DNA of 34,116 nucleotides from Chromobacterium sinusclupearum (GCF_002902845.1 NZ_PPTF01000035.1:1-34116); one strand, 5' to 3'; counted from the stretch's first letter, positions 25,037-33,784 are shown. Made by a program: numbers and translations. The notes: generated by a model from the sequence alone, not told the origin.

Positions 25037-25906
25037 TCAGCGCTCCCCCGGAGGAAGGTAGTGGATGCGCAGCTGGCGGATGTCGTTCCAGTCGCTGTCT
25101 TTCGCCGCCGTGAGGGCTTGCAGCGACAATGCTTGCAGCAGGGCCGATCCGTCAGGCGTGTTGGCCAGGCCGGTCAGCGCCTGCAGCAAGCATTGTCGCT
25201 GCTCCGGCGGCATTTTGGGATGGGTGGCGAAGGCGTGCGGCGTGTATGGCGGGGTTTGCCACAAGACGCGCAGGTTTTGTCGGGTTTGCGGGTCAAGCTG
25301 CTGCCAGGTGCGGTTGATACCGCCCCCGGCAGGGAACAGTCCCTGGCTGACGGCCAGGTAAACCGATTCGTGGGATCCGACATAGCGGACGCCTACGTGG
25401 ATGTTCATCGCTTCCAGCTGCGCCTTGGGAAGCACGCTCGCCGCGAAGGACTCCGGCGCCGGCAACGCCAGCGTTTGCCGGTCCAGCTGGCGGACATCCT
25501 GGATCGGACTGTCCTTGCGCACCACGATCAGGCCAATCAGCTTGCGGTCTTTTTCGCGCGCCAGGGCCTGGTAGCCGACGGTGTCATGGAATTGGACGTA
25601 GTGCAGCGGGTTGAAATACACCAGGTCGTACATGCCCTGGGCGACGCGCTGTTCGAAGGATGGGATATCCGGAGCCGTTTCGAACTGCAGATTCAGCGAA
25701 CATTGTTTGCCCAGGTATTGCAGCAGCGGCCCCCAATTGCGCGCCAGGTTCAAGGCGGACTGTTGCGGCACGATGCCCACATGGACGATTGCGGAGGCGG
25801 CGCCGGCCTGCCAAGCGATCAGCGAGATCAGCAACGCTTCCAATAAGATTCGGCCGACGGTTTTCCCTTGGCGTTTTGCGTCGCGTTGTGGATGGAGTGC
25901 GACCAT
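25037..25906 (-). CDS. PhnD-like periplasmic substrate-binding protein, sensor accessory
   Basis: This 289-residue protein has an N-terminal signal-like segment (VGRILLEALLISLIAWQAGAASA) and a type II periplasmic-binding fold of the phosphate/phosphite/phosphonate (PhnD) family: VHVGIVPQQSALNLARNWGPLLQYLGKQ, MYDLVYFNPLHYVQF and LIVVRKDSPIQDVRQLDRQTLALPAPESFAAS. The ABC genes that usually follow phnD are absent; instead a hybrid kinase gene starts three bases later. Such PhnD-like proteins paired with kinases are thought to present a ligand to the sensor. Ligand class cannot be read from sequence, since the family also binds non-phosphonate anions. AAAGGA lies six bases ahead of ATG 25906. Confidence 0.85.
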   Translation of the reverse strand: MVALHPQRDAKRQGKTVGRILLEALLISLIAWQAGAASAIVHVGIVPQQSALNLARNWGPLLQYLGKQCSLNLQFETAPDIPSFEQRVAQGMYDLVYFNPLHYVQFHDTVGYQALAREKDRKLIGLIVVRKDSPIQDVRQLDRQTLALPAPESFAASVLPKAQLEAMNIHVGVRYVGSHESVYLAVSQGLFPAGGGINRTWQQLDPQTRQNLRVLWQTPPYTPHAFATHPKMPPEQRQCLLQALTGLANTPDGSALLQALSLQALTAAKDSDWNDIRQLRIHYLPPGER

Positions 25907-25923
25907 GTTGTCCTTTCCACTTG

Positions 25924-25953
25924 CTGATATGGAGCGGGGGCATCAATTGTCAA
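25924..25953 (-). promoter_or_regulatory. Candidate promoter of the sensory operon
   Basis: On the minus strand a perfect TTGACA (25953-25948) is followed after 18 bases by TATCAG (25929-25924). The start would fall close to the ribosome site of the PhnD-like gene at 25906, giving a very short leader. The -35 is strong and the -10 is weak. Confidence 0.4.
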
Positions 25954-26024
25954 TATAGATATTTCTGCGTAATGCGTTTGCACGGAAGAATGTTGCGGCG
26001 CATTGGTCTAGCTAGGAAAAACAA

Positions 26025-26069
26025 GCTTCATCTTCCGTTCACGGACCTGTCATTGCGGCGCGGCATAGT
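26025..26069 (+). promoter_or_regulatory. Pho box and -10 of the phosphonate importer operon
   Basis: Three half-sites lie exactly 11 bases apart: GCTTCAT (26025-26031), CGTTCAC (26036-26042) and CTGTCAT (26047-26053). The last is a perfect PhoB half-site. A -10-like CATAGT (26064-26069) follows ten bases after the box, the spacing of PhoB-activated promoters where the Pho box replaces the -35. Confidence 0.6.
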
Positions 26070-26107
26070 AGCCGCAGTTTTCGTAGTGGGTCGGTGTATG
26101 GGCAAAT

Positions 26108-26122
26108 TTGTCTATACGTCTA
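26108..26122 (+). promoter_or_regulatory. Putative PhnF operator upstream of the phosphonate importer
   Basis: GTCTATACGTCTA (26110-26122) differs at one of 13 positions from the element upstream of phnG. It contains GTCTATAC, fitting GT-N-TA-N-AC. GTCTA occurs twice, eight bases apart. The site lies downstream of the predicted start of transcription and ends just before the AAAGGAG ribosome site (26127-26132), where a bound repressor would block elongation or initiation. Confidence 0.6.
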
Positions 26123-26140
26123 AACAAAGGAGCGTTGTCG

Positions 26141-27163
26141 ATGAAGAAGCTGATGGCTGTAGCAACCTGTCTGGCCCTGAGCGGCCTGTTCGCCCCGCTG
26201 GCCCAGGCCAAGACGGTGTTGACCGTTTACACCGCGCTGGAAGCGGATCAGGTCAAGGACTACAAGGATGCGTTCGAAAAGGCCAACCCGGACATTGAAA
26301 TCCGTTGGGTGCGCGAGTCCACCGGCGTGATCACGGCCAAGCTGTTGTCGGAAAAGAACAATCCGCAGGCCGATGTGGTTTGGGGCCTGGCCGCCACCAG
26401 CCTGATGATCCTGGATCAGCAAGGCATGCTGCAAGCCTACGCGCCCAAGGGCGTGGAGAAGCTGAGCCCGCAATTCGTCGACAAGGCCAAGCCGCCGAAG
26501 TGGACCGGCATGGACGTGTGGGCCGCCACCATCTGCTTCAATACCGTCGAAGCCGCCAAGAAGAATCTGCCTAAGCCGGAAAGCTGGGCGGACCTGGCCA
26601 AGCCTGTCTACAAGGGCCAGATCGTCATGCCGCATCCGGCTTCGTCCGGCACCGGCTATCTGGATGTTTCCGCCTGGCTGCAGATGATGGGCGAGAAGAA
26701 GGGCTGGGAGTACATGGACAAGCTGCACGTCAATATGGCGCAGTACGTCCACTCCGGCTCCAAGCCGTGCAAGATGGCCGCCGCCGGCGAGTACCCGATT
26801 GGGATTTCTTTTGAATATCGCGGCGCGCAACTGAAGGAAAAAGGCGCGCCGATCGACCTGATCTATCCGAAGGAAGGCCTGGGTTGGGATCTGGAAGCCA
26901 CCGCCATCATCAAGGGCACCAAGAACCTGGCTGCCGCCAGAAAACTGGCCGATTTCTCCGTCAGCCTGCCGGCGATGAAGCTGTACGAGCAGAACTACGC
27001 CGTGCTGGCGATGCCGGGCGTGGCCAAGCAGAACCCGTTCATTCCGGTGGACTACTCGCAGCGCCTGTCCAAGAACAACTTCGGCTGGGCCGCCCAGAAC
27101 CGCGACGCCATCCTGAAGGAATGGTCCAGCCGCTATGAAAGCAAGGCCGCGCCGAAGGAATAA
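26141..27163 (+). CDS. phnS: 2-aminoethylphosphonate-type ABC transporter substrate-binding protein
   Basis: This 340-residue protein has a signal peptide (MKKLMAVATCLALSGLFAPLAQA) and mature start KTVLTVYTALEADQVKDYKDAFEKAN, typical of the iron/AEP-type binding proteins. It continues with VRESTGVITAKLLSEKNNPQADVVWGLAATSLMIL and MPHPASSGTGYLDVSAW. It should bind 2-aminoethylphosphonate in the periplasm. The two following genes match the AEP ATPase and the double-length AEP permease, which separates it from ferric-iron homologues. ATG 26141 is preceded by AAAGGAG; the frame's upstream extension to 26108 is only the operator region. Symbol by analogy to the Salmonella AEP system. Confidence 0.85.
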   Translation: MKKLMAVATCLALSGLFAPLAQAKTVLTVYTALEADQVKDYKDAFEKANPDIEIRWVRESTGVITAKLLSEKNNPQADVVWGLAATSLMILDQQGMLQAYAPKGVEKLSPQFVDKAKPPKWTGMDVWAATICFNTVEAAKKNLPKPESWADLAKPVYKGQIVMPHPASSGTGYLDVSAWLQMMGEKKGWEYMDKLHVNMAQYVHSGSKPCKMAAAGEYPIGISFEYRGAQLKEKGAPIDLIYPKEGLGWDLEATAIIKGTKNLAAARKLADFSVSLPAMKLYEQNYAVLAMPGVAKQNPFIPVDYSQRLSKNNFGWAAQNRDAILKEWSSRYESKAAPKE

Positions 27164-27176
27164 GCGCTCGTCTCGC

Positions 27177-27206
27177 AGCCGCCCCCATGCGGGGCGGCTT
27201 TGATTT
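27177..27206 (+). terminator. Intercistronic hairpin after phnS (partial terminator or mRNA stabiliser)
   Basis: A 9-bp perfect stem AGCCGCCCC (27177-27185) and GGGGCGGCT (27191-27199) with a five-base loop is followed by TTGATTT. The T-run is interrupted, so read-through is expected. Such hairpins after binding-protein genes commonly keep the binding protein in excess over its ATPase and permease. Confidence 0.6.
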
Positions 27207-27243
27207 ATCCATGCATCCTGCCTCAGGCACTTTGGAGCACCCG

Positions 27244-28344
27244 ATGAAACCGGTCGATAGCCTATCCGGCCTGTCCGAGCATTTGTCCGCGCATGCCTTG
27301 ACCCGCCGTTTTGGCGCTTTTACCGCGCTGGACGCCGTATCCCTTTCCATCCGCAAGGGCGAGTTCGTCTGCTTGCTGGGGCCGTCCGGCTGCGGCAAGA
27401 CCACCTTGTTGCGGCTGATCGCCGGACTGGACTTGCCCGATGCCGGCGCCATTCATCTGTCGGGGCGCGACATCACCCGCGAAGCGCCGGCCAAGCGCGA
27501 TTACGGCATCGTGTTCCAGAGCTATGCGCTGTTTCCCAATCTGACCGTGGCCGACAATATCGCCTACGGCCTCACCCCGCGGCGCGACAGGGAGGCCCAT
27601 GCGCGCCGCGTGCGCGAGTTGCTGGACATCGTCGGCCTGCCCGGCGCCGAGCGCAAATATCCGGCGCAACTGTCCGGCGGCCAGCAACAGCGGGTTGCCC
27701 TGGCGCGGGCCCTGGCGACCTCGCCGGGCCTGCTGCTGCTGGACGAGCCCTTGTCGGCCCTGGATGCGAGGGTGCGCGATAAGCTGCGCGAGGAATTGAA
27801 AGGCCTGCAGAAGCGCCTGGGCGTCACCACGCTGATGGTGACGCATGATCAGGAGGAGGCGCTGGCCATCGCCGACCGCGTGGTGGTGATGAACGCCGGC
27901 CGGATTGAGCAGATAGGCACGCCTGCCGAGATCTACCGCAGTCCGGCCAGCCGCTTCGTGGCCGAATTCGTCGGCGAGGCCAACTGGCTGCCGGCGGAAC
28001 GCCGCGGCGAGCGCCAGGCCTTGGTCGGCGGCTGCGTGCTGTCGCTGGAACGGGATTTGCCGGCGGGAGACGCATTGACGCTGTTCCTGCGCCCCGAAGA
28101 CATCATCATCAAGCCGCGCTGGGAACGCGCGCCGAATACCCTGTTGGCGCGGGTAGAGGATGTGGGCTTCGGCGGCGCGATGACGCATGTGCGTCTGCTG
28201 CCGGAGGGCATGCCCGGCGTGACGCTGCGGGCCGAGGTCTGCCCGTCCATGCTGAACCGCCAGCCGCTGGTGCCGGGCGAGACCGTGCCGGTGGAGCTGC
28301 CGGCCTCGATGTTGCGCGCCTATCCCAGGGAGGCCGCATGCTGA
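27244..28344 (+). CDS. phnT: 2-aminoethylphosphonate ABC transporter ATP-binding protein
   Basis: This 366-residue ABC ATPase has Walker A GPSGCGKT (46-53), Q-loop in VFQSYALFPNL, signature LSGGQQQR (143-150), Walker B LLLLDEPLSALD and switch His in [10 protein letters not shown]-terminal TOBE-like regulatory region follows (about 250-360). ATG 27244 has GGAG six bases upstream; the frame extends to 27187, but that part overlaps the hairpin tail and is not credible. The permease gene starts inside its last seven bases. Position downstream of the AEP-binding protein defines the substrate. Confidence 0.86.
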   Translation: MKPVDSLSGLSEHLSAHALTRRFGAFTALDAVSLSIRKGEFVCLLGPSGCGKTTLLRLIAGLDLPDAGAIHLSGRDITREAPAKRDYGIVFQSYALFPNLTVADNIAYGLTPRRDREAHARRVRELLDIVGLPGAERKYPAQLSGGQQQRVALARALATSPGLLLLDEPLSALDARVRDKLREELKGLQKRLGVTTLMVTHDQEEALAIADRVVVMNAGRIEQIGTPAEIYRSPASRFVAEFVGEANWLPAERRGERQALVGGCVLSLERDLPAGDALTLFLRPEDIIIKPRWERAPNTLLARVEDVGFGGAMTHVRLLPEGMPGVTLRAEVCPSMLNRQPLVPGETVPVELPASMLRAYPREAAC

Positions 28345-30041
28345 GCCTGGTGCAAAGAATCGTCCGCCCCACCAGCCTGGCGCGTGTGGACAGGGAAAAA
28401 TGGGCGGCGACGGCGCTGGTGTGGGGGCTGGTCGTGCTGTTGGCCCTGGCGCTGGGCCTGCCCTTGCTGTTCATCCTGGGCAAGTCCGTTTTGACCATGA
28501 ATGGCGATTTCGCCGGCCTGGACAATTTTACCGAGGTGCTGGACTCGCCAGGCCTGATGCGCGCGGCCGGCAATAGCCTGCTGCTGTCGCTGACGGTGTC
28601 GGCCATCGTGGTGCCGCTGGCTTTCGCCTTTGCCTGGGCGCTGTGCCGCACCCACGCCTGGGGGCGCGGCCTGTTCCGCCAGATCGCGCTGCTGCCGCTG
28701 TTGGCGCCGTCGTTGATGCCGGCTATCTCGCTGGTGTATTTGTTCGGCAACCAGGGCCTGCTGAAGAGCTGGCTGCACGGCGGCAGCATCTACGGCTTCT
28801 GGGGCGTCGTGCTGGGCGAGGCATTTTATACCTTCCCTTATGCCGTCATGATTCTGTCCGCTGCGCTGGCGGCGGCCGATGCGAGGCTGTTCGAGGCCGG
28901 TCGGGCGATGGGCGCGGGCCCGCTGCGTCAGTTTCTGACCATTACGCTGCCGGGCGCGCGCTACGGGCTGGTTTCGTCGGCGCTGGTGGTGTTTACGCTG
29001 GTGATGACCGATTTTGGCGTGCCCAAAGTGGTGGGCGGCGATTGCAATGTGCTGGCGGTGGAGGCGTTCAAGCAGGTGGTCGGCCAGCAAAACTTCCCGC
29101 GCGGCGCGGTGGTCGGGCTGATGCTGTTGCTGCCCGCCGTGTTGTCGTTTTTCATCGAGCGCGTCTTGTCGCGGCGGCAACAAGCGGCCTTGACCGCGCG
29201 CGCCGTGTTGTATGCGCCGGCGCCGGACATCCGGCGCGACGCGGCGGCCACGCTGCTGCTGCTATGGATCTCGCTGCCGCTGCTGGCCATGCTGGGCATG
29301 GGCGTGGCGGCCTCCTTCATCCAATACTGGCCATACAATATGTCGTTCACGCTGGCGCATTATCGTTTTGACGATGTCGACGGCGGCGGCTGGGCCGCGT
29401 ATTTCAACAGCCTGCAGATGGCGGCGGCGACGGCGTTGATTGGCTGCGTGCTGGTTTTTCTGGGCGCCTACGCTTGCGAAAAGCTGAAAGCGGCGCCGCT
29501 GGGCCGCGGCCTGCTGCGTTTCTTCGCCATGTTGCCTATGGCGGTGCCGGGCCTGGTCCTGGGCTTGGGCTATGTGTTCTTCTTCAATCATCCGGATAAT
29601 CCGCTGAACTTCCTGTATGGCGGCATGGCGCTGATGGTGGTGTGCACGGTTGCCCACTTCTATACCACGGCGCATCTGACCGTCGCCACCGCCTTGAACC
29701 AGCTCGATGGCGAATTCGAGGCGGTGGCGGCCTCGCTGAAGGTGCCGTTCTGGACTACGCTGAGGCGAGTGACGCTGCCGGTGTGCCTGCCGGCGCTGCT
29801 GGATGTGGTGCGGTTTCTGTTTGTGTCGGCGATGACCACGCTATCGGCGCTGATTTTCATCATCAGTCCTTCGCGCAGCCTGGCGGCTGTGGCGATTGTG
29901 ACCATGGATGACGCAGGCGACACCGCGGCCGCCGCGGCGATGTCGACGCTGATCGTAGTGACATCGGCCATCGCCTCCCTGCTGATTCTTTGGCTGGAGC
30001 GGGTTTTGGCGCGTCGCCACCAGCGTTGGCGCGGTGTTTGA
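28338..30041 (+). CDS. 2-aminoethylphosphonate ABC transporter permease (fused double-length)
   Basis: This 567-residue inner-membrane protein carries two permease halves in one chain, each with about six hydrophobic spans. Each half has its own coupling loop: ARLFEAGRAMGAGPLRQFLTITLPGARYGL near residue 190 and GEFEAVAASLKVPFWTTLRRVTLPVCLPALL near residue 465. This double-length form is typical of the AEP-associated PhnU2-type and of ferric-iron (SfuB-like) permeases. It therefore needs no second permease gene, and none is present. Translation is coupled to the ATPase by a seven-base overlap. No strong terminator follows, only a GGAGGC/GCCTCC hairpin without a T-run at 30051-30084. Confidence 0.87.
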   Translation: MLSLVQRIVRPTSLARVDREKWAATALVWGLVVLLALALGLPLLFILGKSVLTMNGDFAGLDNFTEVLDSPGLMRAAGNSLLLSLTVSAIVVPLAFAFAWALCRTHAWGRGLFRQIALLPLLAPSLMPAISLVYLFGNQGLLKSWLHGGSIYGFWGVVLGEAFYTFPYAVMILSAALAAADARLFEAGRAMGAGPLRQFLTITLPGARYGLVSSALVVFTLVMTDFGVPKVVGGDCNVLAVEAFKQVVGQQNFPRGAVVGLMLLLPAVLSFFIERVLSRRQQAALTARAVLYAPAPDIRRDAAATLLLLWISLPLLAMLGMGVAASFIQYWPYNMSFTLAHYRFDDVDGGGWAAYFNSLQMAAATALIGCVLVFLGAYACEKLKAAPLGRGLLRFFAMLPMAVPGLVLGLGYVFFFNHPDNPLNFLYGGMALMVVCTVAHFYTTAHLTVATALNQLDGEFEAVAASLKVPFWTTLRRVTLPVCLPALLDVVRFLFVSAMTTLSALIFIISPSRSLAAVAIVTMDDAGDTAAAAAMSTLIVVTSAIASLLILWLERVLARRHQRWRGV

Positions 30042-30044
30042 TGC

Positions 30045-30089
30045 GCGCTTGGAGGCGGTCAACAGCCCCTAGTCGACAGCCTCCAGCGC
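30045..30089. repeat. Imperfect inverted repeat after the permease gene
   Basis: GCGC-TT-GGAGGC (30045-30056) is mirrored by GCCTCC-A-GCGC (30079-30089). The loop carries GTCAACAGCCCCTAG (30059-30073), which recurs in inverted orientation, exactly, at 34047-34061. There is no T-run, so it is not a standard terminator. Confidence 0.55.
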
Positions 30090-30281
30090 ATGCCGTTGCT
30101 CGGATCGATGCCGCCGTGCGTCGGGAGTTTCTTTAACAAGCTTTTCCTTCCTTTCTAAAGCGCGTCGGCTATCCGATATTGAGAGAAAGCCCCGGTGCGG
30201 CGGGGCATGTTGGTGAAGTTCGGTCTGGCCAGTAGTTTTCTCCAGTACATGCGTGGGGGCGGCCCTGGGGGCCGGCGGAAA

Positions 30282-33200
30282 ATGATAGATACTCCTGAAG
30301 CCAAAATCGGATTGGGCAAGAGCAAATCTTCTTCGACGACGACATGGTGGGTGCTGGCGGGCTTGTTCCTGGCCCTGTGCGGGTTGGGGATTTCGCTGTT
30401 TCTGAACGAGGTGCATACCTCGCGGTTTCAGTCGTGGTTTTTCAGCCACGCAGTCAGCGGCGCCACCTACCAGATGGCGCCCGGCAAGAGCAAGGAGATG
30501 CGGTTTCCCGAGCCTGGCGGACCTTACGATATCCGCATGGGTTATGCCGGCTTGCCCGCTTATCTGAAGCGCTTGCAGGATAGGGGCTTTGAGATTTCTG
30601 CGCAGGCGCGCCAGTCGCCGCAGTTCATCCATCTGATCGATTATGGCGTCGCATCGCCATGGTTCAAGCTGGGTATCTTTCCGCAATACCGCGAGAAGGA
30701 TCAGTCCGGTCTGCTGCTGTATGACGGCTACGGCCGGCCCATCTATCAATCGACTTATCCTCAGCGGGTCTATCCCAACTTCGACGCCTTGCCGCGGCTG
30801 CTGGTGAGCGGCCTGCTGTACATCGAAAACCACACTCTGCTGGACGAAGACAATCCGCAGCAGAACCCGGCAGTGGAGTGGTCGCGTTTCGGCAAGGCGC
30901 TGGCGGACGAGTCATTGCACCTGTTCCGGCCCGGCTATCACTCGGCCGGCGGCAGCACGCTGGCGACACAGATCGAGAAATTCCGCCACTCGCCGGGCGG
31001 GCGCACCGGCTCGCCCAAGGAAAAACTGCGGCAGATGCTGTCCGCCTCTACCCGCGCCTATATGCAGGGCACCGATACCAGCGCCGCCAGGCGGCAGCTG
31101 GTAGTGGCATATCTGAATACCGTGCCGCTTGCGGCGCGCGCAGGCTTCGGCGAGATATCCGGCATAGGCGACGGCATGTGGGCGTGGTATGGCCGGCCCT
31201 TCGACGAAGTGAACAGCACGCTGGCCAGCAATACGCCGCATTCGGTCAATGAACAGGCCACCGTGTTCAAGGAAGCGCTGAGCCTGATGATTTCGCAGCG
31301 CAGCCCGTCTTACTACCTCAACGGCGACATGCGGGTGCTGGAGGAGATCACCGACTCCTACCTACGGCTGATGGCGCGCGACAAAGTGATCACGCCGGAG
31401 CTGCGCGATGCCGCCTTGCAGGTGTCGCTGCGCCAGCAACGCGAGCGGGTGCGGCCGACTTCGTCCTCTGTGGTGGAGCGCAAGGGCGCCAATGCGGTGC
31501 GCGTCAAGCTGTCCGGCATGTTGGGCATGCCGCGCATGTATGATCTGGATCACCTGGACCTGACCGTCAACAGCACGCTGGATTCGCAGCTGCAGCAACA
31601 GGTGACGGATCTGCTGCTGAAGCTGCGCGATCCGGACTATGCCAAGTCGGTGGGGCTCGGCGATAAATTCCTGCTGCAGCAAGGCGAGCCGGGCGGCGTG
31701 ACCTACAGCTTCACGTTGATCGAACGCACGCCCACCGGCAACAAGGTGAGGGTGCAGGCCGACAACTTCGACCAGCCTTTCGACATCAACGAGGGCACCA
31801 AGCTGGACCTGGGCTCTACCTCCAAGCTGCGCACCCTGGTCACCTATCTGGAAGTCATCGCCGACCTGCATCGCCAGTACGCCGGCCTGAGCCAGGAGGA
31901 GCTGGCCCAGATCAAGCCGACCGAACACGAGCCGGTGCTGCGGCGCTGGGCGATAGACTATCTGAAGCAGGCCGATGACCGCACCCTGGCCACGATGCTG
32001 GCGGCGTCGATGGAGCGCAAGTACAGCGCCAATCCGGGCGAAAGCTTCTTTACCGGCGGCGGCCGCCATACTTTTGAGAATTTCGAAAAGAGCGACAACA
32101 ACCGCATCATGACGCTGCGCGACGCCACGCAGCATTCGGTCAATCTGGTTTATATCCGGCTGATGCGCGATATCGTCCACTACTATATGTATCCGCCAGG
32201 GTATGACCGAGAAGTGCTGGACGATCAGGCAGATCCGCGCCGGCGGGAGTACCTGCAGCGCTTCGCCGACCGCGAGAGCAAGACCTTCATGGCCGGCTTC
32301 TATCACAAATATCGCGGCAAGACGCCGGAGCAGATCGACGAAATCCTGGTGGAAAAGGCCCGCCGCAGCGCCAAGCGCCTGGCGGTGATCTTCCGCAGCG
32401 TGCATCCCGAGGCTGACCGGCCGGCCATGGCCGCTTTCATCGCCAAATACCAGACGCCGCCTGCCAAGCTGGGCGATGACGCGGTGGCGAAGCTGTACGA
32501 CGAGATGGGTCCGGACCGTTTCAATCTGGCGGACCGCGGCTATCTGGCGGGCATCCATCCGCTGGAGCTGTGGATGGTGGCGTATCTGCATGCGCATCCC
32601 GATGCCGGCTGGAGCGAAATGATCCAGGCCAGCACGGCGCAGCGCCAGGAAGTCTACCAGTGGCTGTTCAACAGCAAGCACAAGGGAGGCCAGGATACCC
32701 GGATCAAGGAGATTCAGGAGATCGACGCGTTCCGCCAGATTCACGCGGCCTGGAAGCGGATGGGCTATCCGTTCGACTCGCTAGTGCCGTCTTACGCCTC
32801 TGCGCTGGGGGCGTCGGCAGACCGGCCGGCGGCGCTGGCCGAGCTGATGGGCATCATCTCCAATGATGGCGTGCGCTTGCCGACGGTCTACATCGACAAG
32901 ATGCATTTTGCCTCCGCCACGCCGTACGAGACTTCGCTGGATCGCCCGACCGCCAAGGGCGTGCGGGTGCTGCCGCCAGAAATTCCGCAACTGGTGCGGC
33001 AGGTGTTGTCCGAAGTGGTGGACAAGGGCACCGCCCACCGCGTTTCGGGCGCCTTCGATCATAACGGCGAACATACGCTGATCGGCGGCAAGACCGGCAC
33101 CGGCGACAACCGCTTCAAGACCTTCTCGCGCGGCGGCGGCTTGACCTCGGCGCGCGTGGTCAGCCGTTCCGGCGCCTTTGTCTTCTATATCGGCGATCAT

Positions 33201-33515
33201 TACTTCGGGACCATCGTCGCCTACGTGGCCGGCCCGAAGGCGGCGGACTACAAGTTCACCAGCGCCTTGCCGGTACAGGTGCTGAAAGTGCTGGCGCCGA
33301 CGCTGATGCCCAAGCTGGACCTGAGCGCCCACGCAATCAGCCACAGCGCGGACAGCGTGGCAGAGGGCATGACGGATGCCGGTCTGCCGTCCGGCACGCC
33401 CTTATGCTTGGTGCCTAATCTTGACGGGGTATGCAAGTTGCTGAAGCCGCAGCATGTGGATGCGCCGGCCAACGCCAAAGTCTGGCGCGATGACCGCAGG
33501 CTGCGCTCAGGTTAG
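30282..33515 (+). CDS. Very long class A-like penicillin-binding protein (GT51 plus transpeptidase)
   Basis: From ATG 30282 the product has 1077 residues; GTG 30195, ATG 30207 or ATG 30249 would lengthen it by up to 29. An N-terminal membrane anchor (TTWWVLAGLFLALCGLGISLFL) precedes a divergent glycosyltransferase-51 domain, with IENHTLLDED where EDxxFxxHxG is expected, then AGGSTLATQIEKF and SPKEKLRQ. The linker strand TLDSQLQQQVTDLL leads to a transpeptidase domain with STSK (SxxK, Ser512), SVN (Ser619) and KTGTGD (Lys937). About 318 residues separate SVN from KTG, against roughly 125 in E. coli PBP1b, so there is a large insertion. It should act in peptidoglycan synthesis at the outer face of the inner membrane. 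Its special role is unknown. Confidence 0.82.
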   Translation: MIDTPEAKIGLGKSKSSSTTTWWVLAGLFLALCGLGISLFLNEVHTSRFQSWFFSHAVSGATYQMAPGKSKEMRFPEPGGPYDIRMGYAGLPAYLKRLQDRGFEISAQARQSPQFIHLIDYGVASPWFKLGIFPQYREKDQSGLLLYDGYGRPIYQSTYPQRVYPNFDALPRLLVSGLLYIENHTLLDEDNPQQNPAVEWSRFGKALADESLHLFRPGYHSAGGSTLATQIEKFRHSPGGRTGSPKEKLRQMLSASTRAYMQGTDTSAARRQLVVAYLNTVPLAARAGFGEISGIGDGMWAWYGRPFDEVNSTLASNTPHSVNEQATVFKEALSLMISQRSPSYYLNGDMRVLEEITDSYLRLMARDKVITPELRDAALQVSLRQQRERVRPTSSSVVERKGANAVRVKLSGMLGMPRMYDLDHLDLTVNSTLDSQLQQQVTDLLLKLRDPDYAKSVGLGDKFLLQQGEPGGVTYSFTLIERTPTGNKVRVQADNFDQPFDINEGTKLDLGSTSKLRTLVTYLEVIADLHRQYAGLSQEELAQIKPTEHEPVLRRWAIDYLKQADDRTLATMLAASMERKYSANPGESFFTGGGRHTFENFEKSDNNRIMTLRDATQHSVNLVYIRLMRDIVHYYMYPPGYDREVLDDQADPRRREYLQRFADRESKTFMAGFYHKYRGKTPEQIDEILVEKARRSAKRLAVIFRSVHPEADRPAMAAFIAKYQTPPAKLGDDAVAKLYDEMGPDRFNLADRGYLAGIHPLELWMVAYLHAHPDAGWSEMIQASTAQRQEVYQWLFNSKHKGGQDTRIKEIQEIDAFRQIHAAWKRMGYPFDSLVPSYASALGASADRPAALAELMGIISNDGVRLPTVYIDKMHFASATPYETSLDRPTAKGVRVLPPEIPQLVRQVLSEVVDKGTAHRVSGAFDHNGEHTLIGGKTGTGDNRFKTFSRGGGLTSARVVSRSGAFVFYIGDHYFGTIVAYVAGPKAADYKFTSALPVQVLKVLAPTLMPKLDLSAHAISHSADSVAEGMTDAGLPSGTPLCLVPNLDGVCKLLKPQHVDAPANAKVWRDDRRLRSG

Positions 33516-33784
33516 CGGCCGCCGCTGCGGTGGACCAAGGCATGCTCGGGGGGCTATCTAGCGGATCGGGGGCGCGGATTGGCAATGAAGGCCGCCAAGC
33601 GGCGGGTGGCGTTGCGTTTTTGGACACAGGGCGTCCATGCATTGTCAACATTCGTCATGTCACAATGGCTGCGAATGGCATAGCCGCCGCGGATTTCATG
33701 CATGTTTTTTATTCATGTGTTTTCTGAGAAATCAATATTATTTTAAAATCGTTATGTTCCATTTGCATTCGTCATGCTAAAATT

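Noticed and set aside
25952..25963. Possible third PhnF operator (AATATAGATATT) upstream of the PhnD-like gene
   Set aside because: It lacks the GT and AC ends of GT-N-TA-N-AC, and AT-rich palindromes of this kind arise easily.
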